This document shows positions 1 through 8,132 of a DNA stretch of 64,000 nt, in pieces. The first letter of the stretch is position 1, and every line of letters begins with the position of its first letter. Below the pieces are notes generated by a model that saw only the letters and a list, made by a program, of their open reading frames with translations, made no database searches and was not told the origin of the DNA. The DNA is taken from assembly GCA_023511535.1 (NCBI GenBank), contig JAIMBK010000001.1, positions 45,493 through 109,492 on the forward strand. Reading direction: 5' to 3'. Origin of the DNA: Armatimonadota bacterium (GTDB lineage: Bacteria; Bacillota; Desulfotomaculia; Desulfotomaculales; Nap2-2B). The translations under genes and the position numbers were made by a program.

Positions 1-633
1 ACCGCGGCAACCAGGTCTTTGGAACGGCGCGCGGCGCAAACGGTGCTTTACCAGGTGCTCCACAACCTGGTGCGCCTGCTGGCGCCCGTGCTGGCCTTCA
101 CCAGCGAGGAGATCTGGCGCTGCGCCCCCAAAGAAGAGGGGGCCCCGGTAAGCGTGCAGTTGACCGACCTGCCGGAAGTAAACGAAGAGCACCTGGACAC
201 AGAACTGGAACAAAAGTGGGAGCGCCTGCTGGCGGTGCGCAGCGAGGTGACCCGGGCCCTGGAAGAGGCCAGGCGGGAAAAAACCATCGGCAACCCCCTG
301 GAAGCGGCGGTGGCTTTATACGCCGGCGGCGAGCTTTACGACTTCCTCCAGCAGTCCCTGACTGAGCTGCCGGTATTTTTCATTGTTTCGGCGGTATCCC
401 TGCACAGGTGGCAGGAAAAGCCGGACGCGGAAAACAGGCCCAACGGGGAAAAAGTGTTTCCTGCCCTGGAAATTTCCGAACTGGCGGTAGGCGTCCGGCG
501 CGCGCCGGGCGAAAAATGTGTCCGGTGCTGGAAGTACAGCGAAGGGGTGGGCAAAAATGCTGAACACCCCGCCTTGTGCCCGCGCTGCGCCGAAGTGGTC
601 AGGAACTGGAGGCCGGAAGCTGAAGAACATTAA
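1..633 (+). CDS. ileS: Isoleucyl-tRNA synthetase, C-terminal part (5' end outside window)
   Basis: Frame is open from base 1. Anticodon-binding region (LLAPVLAFTSEEIW) and C-terminal zinc finger CVRCWKYSEGVGKNAEHPALCPRC. Confidence 0.93.
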   Translation, partial: TAATRSLERRAAQTVLYQVLHNLVRLLAPVLAFTSEEIWRCAPKEEGAPVSVQLTDLPEVNEEHLDTELEQKWERLLAVRSEVTRALEEARREKTIGNPLEAAVALYAGGELYDFLQQSLTELPVFFIVSAVSLHRWQEKPDAENRPNGEKVFPALEISELAVGVRRAPGEKCVRCWKYSEGVGKNAEHPALCPRCAEVVRNWRPEAEEH

Positions 634-833
634 ACCACAGAAAACATAGAGAATTTCCCGGATGGGGAATTAGAGATGGTGCAAGAGCTGGAGGAACTGG
701 AAGAAGAGCTGGCCAGGAAAAAGGAGAGACAGGGAACATAAAAAATACCGCCGGCCGGCGAAGAAAAACTGAGCTCCCGGCGGAGGCGGACTTCTTTGGA
801 ATGTATCGAGAGAAAGGCCCATTGCAAAGGGCT

Positions 834-861
834 AATAAGGGGGGGCAACACCCCCCTTATT
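834..861. terminator. Strong inverted repeat AATAAGGGGGG...CCCCCCTTATT between convergent ileS and SDR
   Basis: Near-perfect 11-bp arms read directly from sequence; convergent gene ends on both sides. Confidence 0.65.
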
Positions 862-895
862 TGAAACGTCATCAGGTAAGCGAAAAACGGCAGTT

Positions 896-1663
896 TTACC
901 GCGGCGGCATCCGCAGGGCGCCGTCGAGGCGGATGGTGGTACCGTTCAGCATCGGGTTTGTGACGATCTGCTCCACAAGCAGGGCGTACTCCTGCGGCCG
1001 GCCCAGGCGGGACGGGAAGGGAACCATGGCTCCCAGCGCCTCCCGGGCCTTTTCCGGCAGGCCGGCAAACATGGGGGTTTCAAAGATGCCGGGAGCAATG
1101 GTAACCACCCGGATGCCCAGCGCCGCGAACTCCCTGGCGATGGGCAGGGTCAACCCTACCACGCCCCCCTTGGAAGCGCTGTACGCCGCCTGCCCGATCT
1201 GCCCCTCGTAGGCCGCCACCGAAGCAGTGTTGATGATTACCCCCCGCTCCCCGTCTTGATTGGGCTCGTTCCGGGCCATTTTTTCCGCCGCCAGGCGAAT
1301 CACGTTAAACGTGCCCACCAGGTTGACCTGGATCACCCGGTTGAAATTTTCCAGGGGCATGGGGCCCTTTTTGCCCAAAACCTTTTCGGCCACGCCAATC
1401 CCGGCACAGTTGACCACTATGTGAATGCCCCCGAAGGCTTCCACCACCCGGTTAACGGCATTTTGCACGCTTTCGCCGTCCACCACGTTGGTGTTCACAA
1501 AGATTACTCCCTCGCCCAACCCGGCAGCCAGCTTATTTCCGGCTTCTTCGGCCAGATCGAAAATCGCCGCTTTGCCGCCCAGCGCCACCAGGCGGCGAAC
1601 CGTCGCCTCCCCCAGGCCCGACGCTCCGCCGGTTACTACCGCCACTGAACCTTTCACTTCCAT
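896..1663 (-). CDS. SDR oxidoreductase, 3-hydroxyacyl-CoA dehydrogenase type-2-like
   Basis: [25 protein letters not shown] Rossmann start, YSASKGG catalytic motif. The ORF-track extension to 1801 is probably not translated. Confidence 0.85.
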   Translation of the reverse strand: MEVKGSVAVVTGGASGLGEATVRRLVALGGKAAIFDLAEEAGNKLAAGLGEGVIFVNTNVVDGESVQNAVNRVVEAFGGIHIVVNCAGIGVAEKVLGKKGPMPLENFNRVIQVNLVGTFNVIRLAAEKMARNEPNQDGERGVIINTASVAAYEGQIGQAAYSASKGGVVGLTLPIAREFAALGIRVVTIAPGIFETPMFAGLPEKAREALGAMVPFPSRLGRPQEYALLVEQIVTNPMLNGTTIRLDGALRMPPR

Positions 1664-1695
1664 AATTATTCCACCCTCCCTGATTTTATTAATGA

Positions 1696-1977
1696 TCAGC
1701 GCTTTCTTTGTCCAAACAACCTTTTCGTCGTTGCCACAAGCCAGTTCCAGTGCAAACAGAGGTGAATCACTACCAGTACCGAAAAAATCACCGCCAGCCA
1801 CTGGTGAAGATCAGTCCACGTGTGCCGCGTGAAAATAAATACCGATTCTCCTTCACGCCACCCCCCGCGACCGGCTCCCGGTAGAATAAGCCAGCGGACA
1901 AACCCGGATATTGCCAGCCCCAGGCCGGCCAAAAAAAGCAATCACGCCAGCAAGTAATTAAGGATCAATTTAGTCAT
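1696..1977 (-). pseudogene. DUF4405-like small membrane protein interrupted by in-frame TGA at codon 12
   Basis: ATG at 1977 with AGGAGG upstream reads MTKLILNYLLA*LLFLAGLGLAISGFVRW...[28 protein letters not shown]. Confidence 0.55.
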
Positions 1978-2282
1978 CTTCCAACCTCCTGTTGGTCGCT
2001 GAACAGTAGTTTCAGCACCTGCTCCCTGGTCAATCCAACCACCCGTACCTGTTTATTTCTTCCCTTGTGGCCGCCGACTATTTCCACGCCGGACTTCGGC
2101 ACGTTAAGTATTTTCGCCAAAAGGGAGCGGCAGGCTTCGTTGGCCTCCCCTTCTACCGGCGGAGCAGTCACCCGGACGCGCAAAGCGCCTTCGAAAAAGC
2201 CGGCCAGTTCATTTTTAGCAGCCCTGGGCTGGACGCGCACCTTAAAAAGCACCGCCTTGCCCTCCTGACGTACGTCTAACAT
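1974..2282 (-). CDS. DUF167 / YggU family protein
   Basis: VLFKVRVQPRAAKNELAGFFEGALRVRVTAPPVEGEANEA is the characteristic DUF167 pattern. Confidence 0.9.
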   Translation of the reverse strand: MLDVRQEGKAVLFKVRVQPRAAKNELAGFFEGALRVRVTAPPVEGEANEACRSLLAKILNVPKSGVEIVGGHKGRNKQVRVVGLTREQVLKLLFSDQQEVGR

Positions 2283-2686
2283 AATTGTTCAGCCTTTAAA
2301 TAAGTTTGCACAGCGCCTAAAAATTCACCGGCGCTCTGAAGTATCTCCCTGGCATCTTCTGGTTCAATTTCGGTCATTTCTCCGTAGTCTCCCTGCTGAC
2401 GCAGTTCGAAAGCATAGTGAAGGGTTTTACTATGCTCTTTGGAAAATTTCCCGGTTTTCACAAAATGCAAGTCAAAAAGGGAAATAACTCCACTGTGTCT
2501 GGAGGAGCCTTTTCCAATGGTCAAGAGAAGAGCCAGTACGGCGTAAAACATGGCATAGTAAGCCCGGTTTACGATACTTCTTGGACTTCCCTGATGTTCG
2601 GCTAATTTGTTAGCATCCTCTAGTGATTCCTTTGCCTGGGTAAGCCGGTAATTAATCAGCGATGCTATATTTTCTTCGTGGTTCAC
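2276..2686 (-). CDS. HEPN domain protein (HEPN/MNT module)
   Basis: RLTQAKESLEDANKL...SIVNRAYYAMFYAVLALL HEPN signature; 4-nt overlap with the upstream MNT gene. Confidence 0.85.
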   Translation of the reverse strand: MNHEENIASLINYRLTQAKESLEDANKLAEHQGSPRSIVNRAYYAMFYAVLALLLTIGKGSSRHSGVISLFDLHFVKTGKFSKEHSKTLHYAFELRQQGDYGEMTEIEPEDAREILQSAGEFLGAVQTYLKAEQLC

Positions 2687-3000
2687 ACCAGGATACCTTC
2701 TTTCTGAATAACCTTATACAACGGTGAGGCTGAAAGGGGCCCCTTTTGAACAGCCTCCCGGGGAAACACGACCGGAGCAATGACTATATTGTGTTGAAAA
2801 CCCACCTCCCAGGCAATCTCGCTGATCAATCGCCGTTCCCGGCGCGTTAAGGAGCCGACTTCCAGATAGACATCCAGATCAGAATCGTACCGGGCGTCAC
2901 CCCTGACCCGGGAGCCGAAGACGCGCATTTCGTAAAGAGATATTCTCCCCTTAAGCTTCTTTTTTAACTTGCGGGCAACCGCCAGATCTTTTTTATTCAT
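2683..3000 (-). CDS. MNT-type nucleotidyltransferase
   Basis: MRVFGSRVRGDARYDSDLDVYLEV: GSRVRG...SDLD nucleotidyltransferase motif. Confidence 0.88.
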   Translation of the reverse strand: MNKKDLAVARKLKKKLKGRISLYEMRVFGSRVRGDARYDSDLDVYLEVGSLTRRERRLISEIAWEVGFQHNIVIAPVVFPREAVQKGPLSASPLYKVIQKEGILV

Positions 3001-3069
3001 AACCCTCTCATTCCCAATCTCATAAAGGAATGCAAACAGGGATCTGTAGAGATACCTGTTTGCTGCTGC

Positions 3070-3837
3070 CTACTTCTCCGCGGCGATCAGGGCCGCCCCG
3101 TAAGCCCCCATGAGCTGCGGGTTGGCGGGGACGTGCACGGGCTGTCCCAGGTGGCGGCTCAAAATTTCCACAATAGCGCTGTTTAAGGCGACTCCTCCCG
3201 TCATGGCCACCTCCGGCTCCACCCCCACCCGGCGGGCCATCCCTTCCAGGCGGTCGACCACCGCTTCAAAAAGCCCCCGGATAATCTCGTCCTTGGGCCG
3301 CCCCTGGGCAAGGTGGGAGATCACTTCCGATTCGGCAAAAACGGTGCACGTACTGCTGATCGGCACCGCCGCCGGCGCCTGCCGGGCCAGCCCCGCCATT
3401 TCCAAAAGATCCGTTTCCAGCGCCCTGGCCATTACCTCTAAAAAACGGCCCGTCCCGGCGGCGCACTTGTCGTTCATCACAAAATCAACGACCCGCCCGC
3501 GCCCGTCCAGGCGAATCACTTTGCTGTCCTGCCCGCCCACGTCAATAACGGTGCGTGCCGGCGGAAAGGAAGCGTGCGCGCCGCGCCCGTGGCAGCTGAT
3601 TTCGGTTACCTGTTTATCGGCAAAAGGGATATTGGCCCGCCCGTAACCGGTGGCCACGATCCTTTCCACTTTTTCCCGGCTTACCCCGGCCCGGGCGAGG
3701 GCCTTGGCCAGGGCTTCCTCGGCGCTGGCCCGGTTGTTCGTACCGGTGGGCAGCAGCGCCTCCCCCCGCCATTCCCCGTCAACGAGCACCACCGCTTTCG
3801 TGGTGGTGGAACCAACGTCAATTCCGGCCGCAATCAA
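3070..3837 (-). CDS. BadF/BadG/BcrA/D (HgdC-type) CoA-substrate-specific enzyme activase
   Basis: AGIDVGSTTTKAVVL, VIDVGGQDSKVI, NDKCAAGTGRFLEVMA. Confidence 0.9.
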   Translation of the reverse strand: MIAAGIDVGSTTTKAVVLVDGEWRGEALLPTGTNNRASAEEALAKALARAGVSREKVERIVATGYGRANIPFADKQVTEISCHGRGAHASFPPARTVIDVGGQDSKVIRLDGRGRVVDFVMNDKCAAGTGRFLEVMARALETDLLEMAGLARQAPAAVPISSTCTVFAESEVISHLAQGRPKDEIIRGLFEAVVDRLEGMARRVGVEPEVAMTGGVALNSAIVEILSRHLGQPVHVPANPQLMGAYGAALIAAEK

Positions 3838-3876
3838 GCTTCTTTTCCCTCCTAAAGAATGGTTCTTTGTGTTTTT

Positions 3877-4140
3877 CTATAATCCGGCGGTGCGCAATAA
3901 AGCCAGCACCAGCTGCCGCAAAATTTCCAAAGCGAAAAAGGCTGCGATCGGCGAAAAATCGATCATGCCCACCGGGGGAATAAATCGCCTGAAAATCCGC
4001 AGCCACGGTTCGGTTACCTCGTAAATAAACCTGATTAACGGCTGGTAGGGATTGTGCCTGATAAACGACAAGATGATGCGGATAAAAATCAGCCAGTAAT
4101 AAACCTGAAAAATCACGTTTACAATCCGGTAAATATCCAT
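3877..4140 (-). CDS. YggT family membrane protein
   Basis: YYWLIFIRIILSFIRHNPYQPLIRFIYEVTEPWLRIFRRFIPPVGMIDFSPI. Confidence 0.9.
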   Translation of the reverse strand: MDIYRIVNVIFQVYYWLIFIRIILSFIRHNPYQPLIRFIYEVTEPWLRIFRRFIPPVGMIDFSPIAAFFALEILRQLVLALLRTAGL

Positions 4141-4155
4141 GCTCCACCCCGTCTT

Positions 4156-4977
4156 TTATTTTAGCCCGGCGGATATCTCGGAGGACCGGCGGGTTGCCGC
4201 GCTCACTGCCTTCATTAAAGTACACCGCAGGCCGCCTTCCTCCAGGGCAAAAATCCCTTCGATGGTCGTCCCCGCCGGCGTGGTGACCAGATTTTTCAGC
4301 CGGGCCGGGTGTTCGCCGCTTTCCAGCGCCATTTTTGCCGCCCCCAGCATCGTCTGGGCGCTTAAAAGAAAGGCTGTTTCCCTGGGCAGGCCCACCCGCA
4401 GGCCGGCGTCGACCAGGGCGTCCAAAATCATGAACATATAGGCCGGGCCGCTGCCGCTCAAACCGGTGACCGCATCCATCAACCTTTCCGGAACCTCGGT
4501 CACCCTCCCGACCGCGGAAAAAATCGCCCTTGCCCGGCTTAAGTCTTCTTCACGGGCGTGCGTGCCGGCGCAAAGGGCACTGGCTCCGGCCCCAACCAGG
4601 CAGGGCGTATTGGGCATTACCCGGACCACCCCCACCGGATGTTTTAAAAACCCTTCAATATATTTTATGGGGACACCGGCGGCAATCGAAATGAGGGTCT
4701 GCCCGGAACGGAAAAGCCCCCCCGTTTCGGGCAACACCTGCCCGACAATTTGCGGCTTGACGGCCAAAACAACAAGATCGACGGTTTCCACCAGCCGGCA
4801 ATTATTCTGGGCCGCGCTTATGCCCAATTTCTGCTGCAGATAAGCCAGCCGTTTCTGCTCAACATCACTGGCGTATAAATCGGCCGGCGGAAAACCGCTT
4901 TTCACCAGCCCCGTAAAGAGCGCCTCGGCCATGGCTCCTCCGCCCAGGCTGCCGATTTTCAGTCCCGTTAACGGCAT
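4156..4977 (-). CDS. proC: Pyrroline-5-carboxylate reductase
   Basis: IGSLGGGAMAEALFTGL, VRVMPNTPCLVGAGASAL, VTGLSGSGPAYMF. Confidence 0.94.
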   Translation of the reverse strand: MPLTGLKIGSLGGGAMAEALFTGLVKSGFPPADLYASDVEQKRLAYLQQKLGISAAQNNCRLVETVDLVVLAVKPQIVGQVLPETGGLFRSGQTLISIAAGVPIKYIEGFLKHPVGVVRVMPNTPCLVGAGASALCAGTHAREEDLSRARAIFSAVGRVTEVPERLMDAVTGLSGSGPAYMFMILDALVDAGLRVGLPRETAFLLSAQTMLGAAKMALESGEHPARLKNLVTTPAGTTIEGIFALEEGGLRCTLMKAVSAATRRSSEISAGLK

Positions 4978-5004
4978 TTGTTTACCCCTTTTCTTTTTCG
5001 AATG

Positions 5005-5442
5005 CTACCGCATCCAGGAAAAAAGTTCGCGATCCCGGGCCTGGCTTTTCAGTTCGGAAGAAATATCCACATTGCTCGGCACAAAAAGGAAAATCCCGTT
5101 GCCGACTTTTTGCGTATTCCCGTTTAGGCCGTAGGTTGCCCCGCTGACGAAATCGACCACCCGTCTGGCCAGTTCGGCATCCGCCTGCTCCAGGTTGACA
5201 ATCACGGGCCGCCTGTTTTTCAGGTGATCGACAATCCCCTGCACATCCTCGAAAACTTTCGGCTCCGCCACCACCACCCGCACCTGCCGCTGGGCGTGCA
5301 GGCTCACCACCTGCCCTTTGCGCCGGGCCGGCGAAACCATTTCGTCTTCTTCCCGGCCTTCTTTTTCCTGTTCTTCCTCTTCCAAAGGCTCCTCCTCAAA
5401 TCCGATAAAACCCAAGACCTTATCTACAAATCTCCTGGCCAT
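5005..5442 (-). CDS. sepF: Cell division protein SepF
   Basis: N-terminal membrane-targeting region; RRPVIVNLEQADAELARRVVDFVSGATYGLNGNTQKVGNGIFLFVPSNVDI. Confidence 0.93.
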   Translation of the reverse strand: MARRFVDKVLGFIGFEEEPLEEEEQEKEGREEDEMVSPARRKGQVVSLHAQRQVRVVVAEPKVFEDVQGIVDHLKNRRPVIVNLEQADAELARRVVDFVSGATYGLNGNTQKVGNGIFLFVPSNVDISSELKSQARDRELFSWMR

Positions 5443-5455
5443 CGCTCACCCTCCT

Positions 5456-5560
5456 TGAAAATAGGGATTAGGAATCAGGGGTTAGGAATTAGGGGTAAAT
5501 ACTTTTACATAATTATACTTTATGGTGAGAACGAACGTTCTTATGGGAAACTCCTTGGAA
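5456..5560 (-). repeat. Leader repeat copy 1, upstream of sepF
   Basis: Minus strand: AAGGAGTTTCCCATAAGAACGTTCGTTCTCACCATAAAG...GTAAAAGTATTTACCCCTAATTCCTAACCCCTGATTCCTAATCCCTATTTTCAAGGAGGG. Confidence 0.85.
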
Positions 5561-5589
5561 ACATTGGAATAGCGTTTATCTGTGGGGCT

Positions 5590-6312
5590 TCAGTGGTCGC
5601 GGGCGCCGAAAATGGCTGTTCCCAAACGGATCAAGTTGGCTCCCTCTTCCACAGCCACCAGGTAATCATTGGTCATGCCCATCGACAGATAATCAATCCC
5701 CGCAGCGGGAAAAAGCGCCCGCGCCCGCTCGTACAAAAGGCGGAGTTCCCGGAAAACGGGCCGGACTTCTTCGGGATCGTCCACCGCCGGCGCAACGGTC
5801 ATCAGCCCCCTGATTTTCAACCCCGGAAGGGTGCTCACCGCGCCAAGAAATTCCATGACCTCGCCGGGGGGCAAACCATACTTGGTTTTTTCGCCGGCCA
5901 CGTTCACCTGCACCAAAACGGGCACCTCCCTCCCCTCTTTCCCGGCCAGCCGGCTGATGGCCTGGGCCAGACGCCAGCTGTCCAGGGAGTGGATTAAACT
6001 TACCCTGTCCAGGACATATTTTACCTTATTCGTTTGCAAGTGTCCAATAAAATGCCACTCGATCCCGGCCGGCAAAAGCGGCTGCTTGGCCAGCATCTCC
6101 TGGACGCGGTTTTCGCCCAAAATCCATACTCCCGCCGCCAAAGCGGCCTCAATTTTCTCTACGGAAACTCCTTTCGTCACGGCCACCAGCTTAACCTCCC
6201 GGGCCGACCGCCCGGCCCGGCCGGCAGCCTGGGCAATTTTTGCCCTTACCCGCCGCAAATTTTCCTGCACGTTCAAAGCATGATTCCCCTGTGCTGAAGA
6301 TACTTTCTTCAT
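5590..6312 (-). CDS. YggS family PLP homeostasis protein
   Basis: LVAVTKGVSVEKIEAAL...ILGENRVQEMLAK...WHFIGHLQTNKVKY...LSMGMTNDYLVAVEEGANLIRLGTAIFG. Confidence 0.95.
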   Translation of the reverse strand: MKKVSSAQGNHALNVQENLRRVRAKIAQAAGRAGRSAREVKLVAVTKGVSVEKIEAALAAGVWILGENRVQEMLAKQPLLPAGIEWHFIGHLQTNKVKYVLDRVSLIHSLDSWRLAQAISRLAGKEGREVPVLVQVNVAGEKTKYGLPPGEVMEFLGAVSTLPGLKIRGLMTVAPAVDDPEEVRPVFRELRLLYERARALFPAAGIDYLSMGMTNDYLVAVEEGANLIRLGTAIFGARDH

Positions 6313-6379
6313 CGTGACAACCGTTTCTGGTCGTAGATGGTATTTTTTATTCGACGCCAGGAACAGAAATCCTGCCCTA

Positions 6380-6416
6380 AAAAAGGCAAAGGCGGGGAAA
6401 ACCCGCCTTCTTTTTA
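6380..6416 (-). terminator. Intrinsic terminator downstream of trpB2
   Basis: AGGCGGG-TTTTC-CCCGCCT stem with T-rich tail. Confidence 0.75.
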
Positions 6417-6424
6417 ATCATGGC

Positions 6425-7780
6425 TTAGACTTTCGGCAGCATCGCCAGGGCCTTTTGCAGTTCGTTTTCGGGCAGCGGGTAATCCTCCAGTTTACCGGAG
6501 AGGTAATTGTCGTAGGCGGCCAGGTCGAGCAGGCCGTGGCCGCTCAAGTTAAACACAATGGTCCGGGCCTCGCCGGCTTCCTTTGCCCGCAGGGCTTCCC
6601 GGATGGCCCACGCGATGGCGTGCGCCGATTCGGGAGCGGGAACAATTCCTTCGCTCCGGGCAAAGGTCACCGCCCCCTCGAACACTTCCGTCTGATTGAG
6701 GGCCTGTGCTTCCACGATCCCGTCCGCCACCAGCTGGCAGAGCAGCGGGGCATCGCCGTGGTACCGCAGCCCTCCGGCGTGAATCCCGGGCGGAATAAAC
6801 CGGGACCCCAGCGTATGCATGTATAAAAGCGGGGTAAAGCCGGCCACGTCGCCGAAGTCGTAGGTATGCAGGCCCCGCGTCAGCGTGGGGCAGGCCGTAG
6901 GTTCGACGGCGACCAGGCGCACTTGCGCGCCTTGCGTCAGTTTATCACAGGCAAAGGGAAAGGCAAAACCGCTGAAGTTGCTCCCGCCGCCCACGCAACC
7001 GATGACCACGTCGGGATAATAACCGGCTTTGGCCATTTGTTCTTTTGTTTCCAGACCGACGACCGTCTGGTGCAGGCAAACGTGATTTAAGACACTGCCC
7101 AACGAATAGTTGGTGTCCTCCCGCCCGGCGGCCTCCTCGATCGCCTCGCTGATGGCGATGCCCAGACTCCCCGGCGTGTCCGGCATTTCCGCCAGAATTT
7201 TCCGCCCGGCCTCGGTATTCTCGCTGGGGCTGGCGTACACCCGGGCGCCGAAAATCTCCATGATGGAACGCCGGTAGGGCTTTTGCTGGAAGCTGACCCT
7301 CACCATGTAAACCACACATTCCAGGCCGAAAAAGTTGCAGGCCTGGGATAGGGCCGTGCCCCACTGTCCGGCGCCGGTTTCGGTGGTCAGGCGCTTAATC
7401 CCTTCCACTTTGTTGTAGTAAGCCTGGGCCACCGCCGTGTTCAGCTTGTGGCTGCCGGCCGGACTGACCCCTTCGTATTTGTAGAAAATCCGCGCCGGGG
7501 TAGCCAGGGCCTTTTCCAGACGCCTGGCCCGGAAAAGGGGCGAAGGGCGCCACAACCGGTAAATTTCCCGGACTTCTTCCGGGATCTCGATCCAGCGTTC
7601 CCGCGACGCCTCCTGCCTGATCAAACCCATGGGAAAAATGGGCTTCAGGTCATCGGGGGTCACCGGTTGCCCGGTGGCAGGATTTAAGGGGGGCCTGGGG
7701 AGGTTGGGCAGATCTGCCTGAATGTTGTACCAGTGGGTGGGAATTTCCTTCTCCGTAAGCATAATCTTGACCTCGTCCAT
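6425..7780 (-). CDS. trpB2: Tryptophan synthase beta-like protein, TrpB2 type
   Basis: [16 protein letters not shown]-type N-terminus, [14 protein letters not shown] (PLP lysine), [18 protein letters not shown]; 451 aa with the long TrpB2 N-terminus. Confidence 0.9.
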   Translation of the reverse strand: MDEVKIMLTEKEIPTHWYNIQADLPNLPRPPLNPATGQPVTPDDLKPIFPMGLIRQEASRERWIEIPEEVREIYRLWRPSPLFRARRLEKALATPARIFYKYEGVSPAGSHKLNTAVAQAYYNKVEGIKRLTTETGAGQWGTALSQACNFFGLECVVYMVRVSFQQKPYRRSIMEIFGARVYASPSENTEAGRKILAEMPDTPGSLGIAISEAIEEAAGREDTNYSLGSVLNHVCLHQTVVGLETKEQMAKAGYYPDVVIGCVGGGSNFSGFAFPFACDKLTQGAQVRLVAVEPTACPTLTRGLHTYDFGDVAGFTPLLYMHTLGSRFIPPGIHAGGLRYHGDAPLLCQLVADGIVEAQALNQTEVFEGAVTFARSEGIVPAPESAHAIAWAIREALRAKEAGEARTIVFNLSGHGLLDLAAYDNYLSGKLEDYPLPENELQKALAMLPKV

Positions 7781-8023
7781 GCTTGTCTCAACTCCTCTCT
7801 TCTAAAAAAATGATAGTACTATTGTATTGAATTAATTAAATGAAATCAAGGGTTAAAAAGGCACAAAACCTCTGGATTATTTTCCCACCCGGGCTCAATT
7901 AATTATTATAAATTGATAAGAGCAAATTTAACCCTAAAGACAGAAAAAAGAAAATTCCTTTGGGATTTAAATTAATTGTTGACAGCCCAGGCAATTATCA
8001 ATATAATATTCTTATCTATTATT

Positions 8024-8048
8024 GGTTGGTTCAGAGTCTGAACCAACC
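8024..8048. promoter_or_regulatory. Perfect 11-bp inverted repeat GGTTGGTTCAG-AGT-CTGAACCAACC upstream of otsA
   Basis: Read directly; sits in the AT-rich divergent trpB2/otsA intergenic region. Confidence 0.5.
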
Positions 8049-8132
8049 GGCAACTTATATATTATTATAATGTGTCAGTTAGAATTTACCATAACCGACG
8101 GACTGCAACGGGGATAACCAAAATTTTGGGAG

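Noticed and set aside
1664-1801. N-terminal extension of the SDR to 1801
   Set aside because: [13 protein letters not shown] at 1663 is the normal SDR start with a good RBS (GGAGGGTGGAATAATT).
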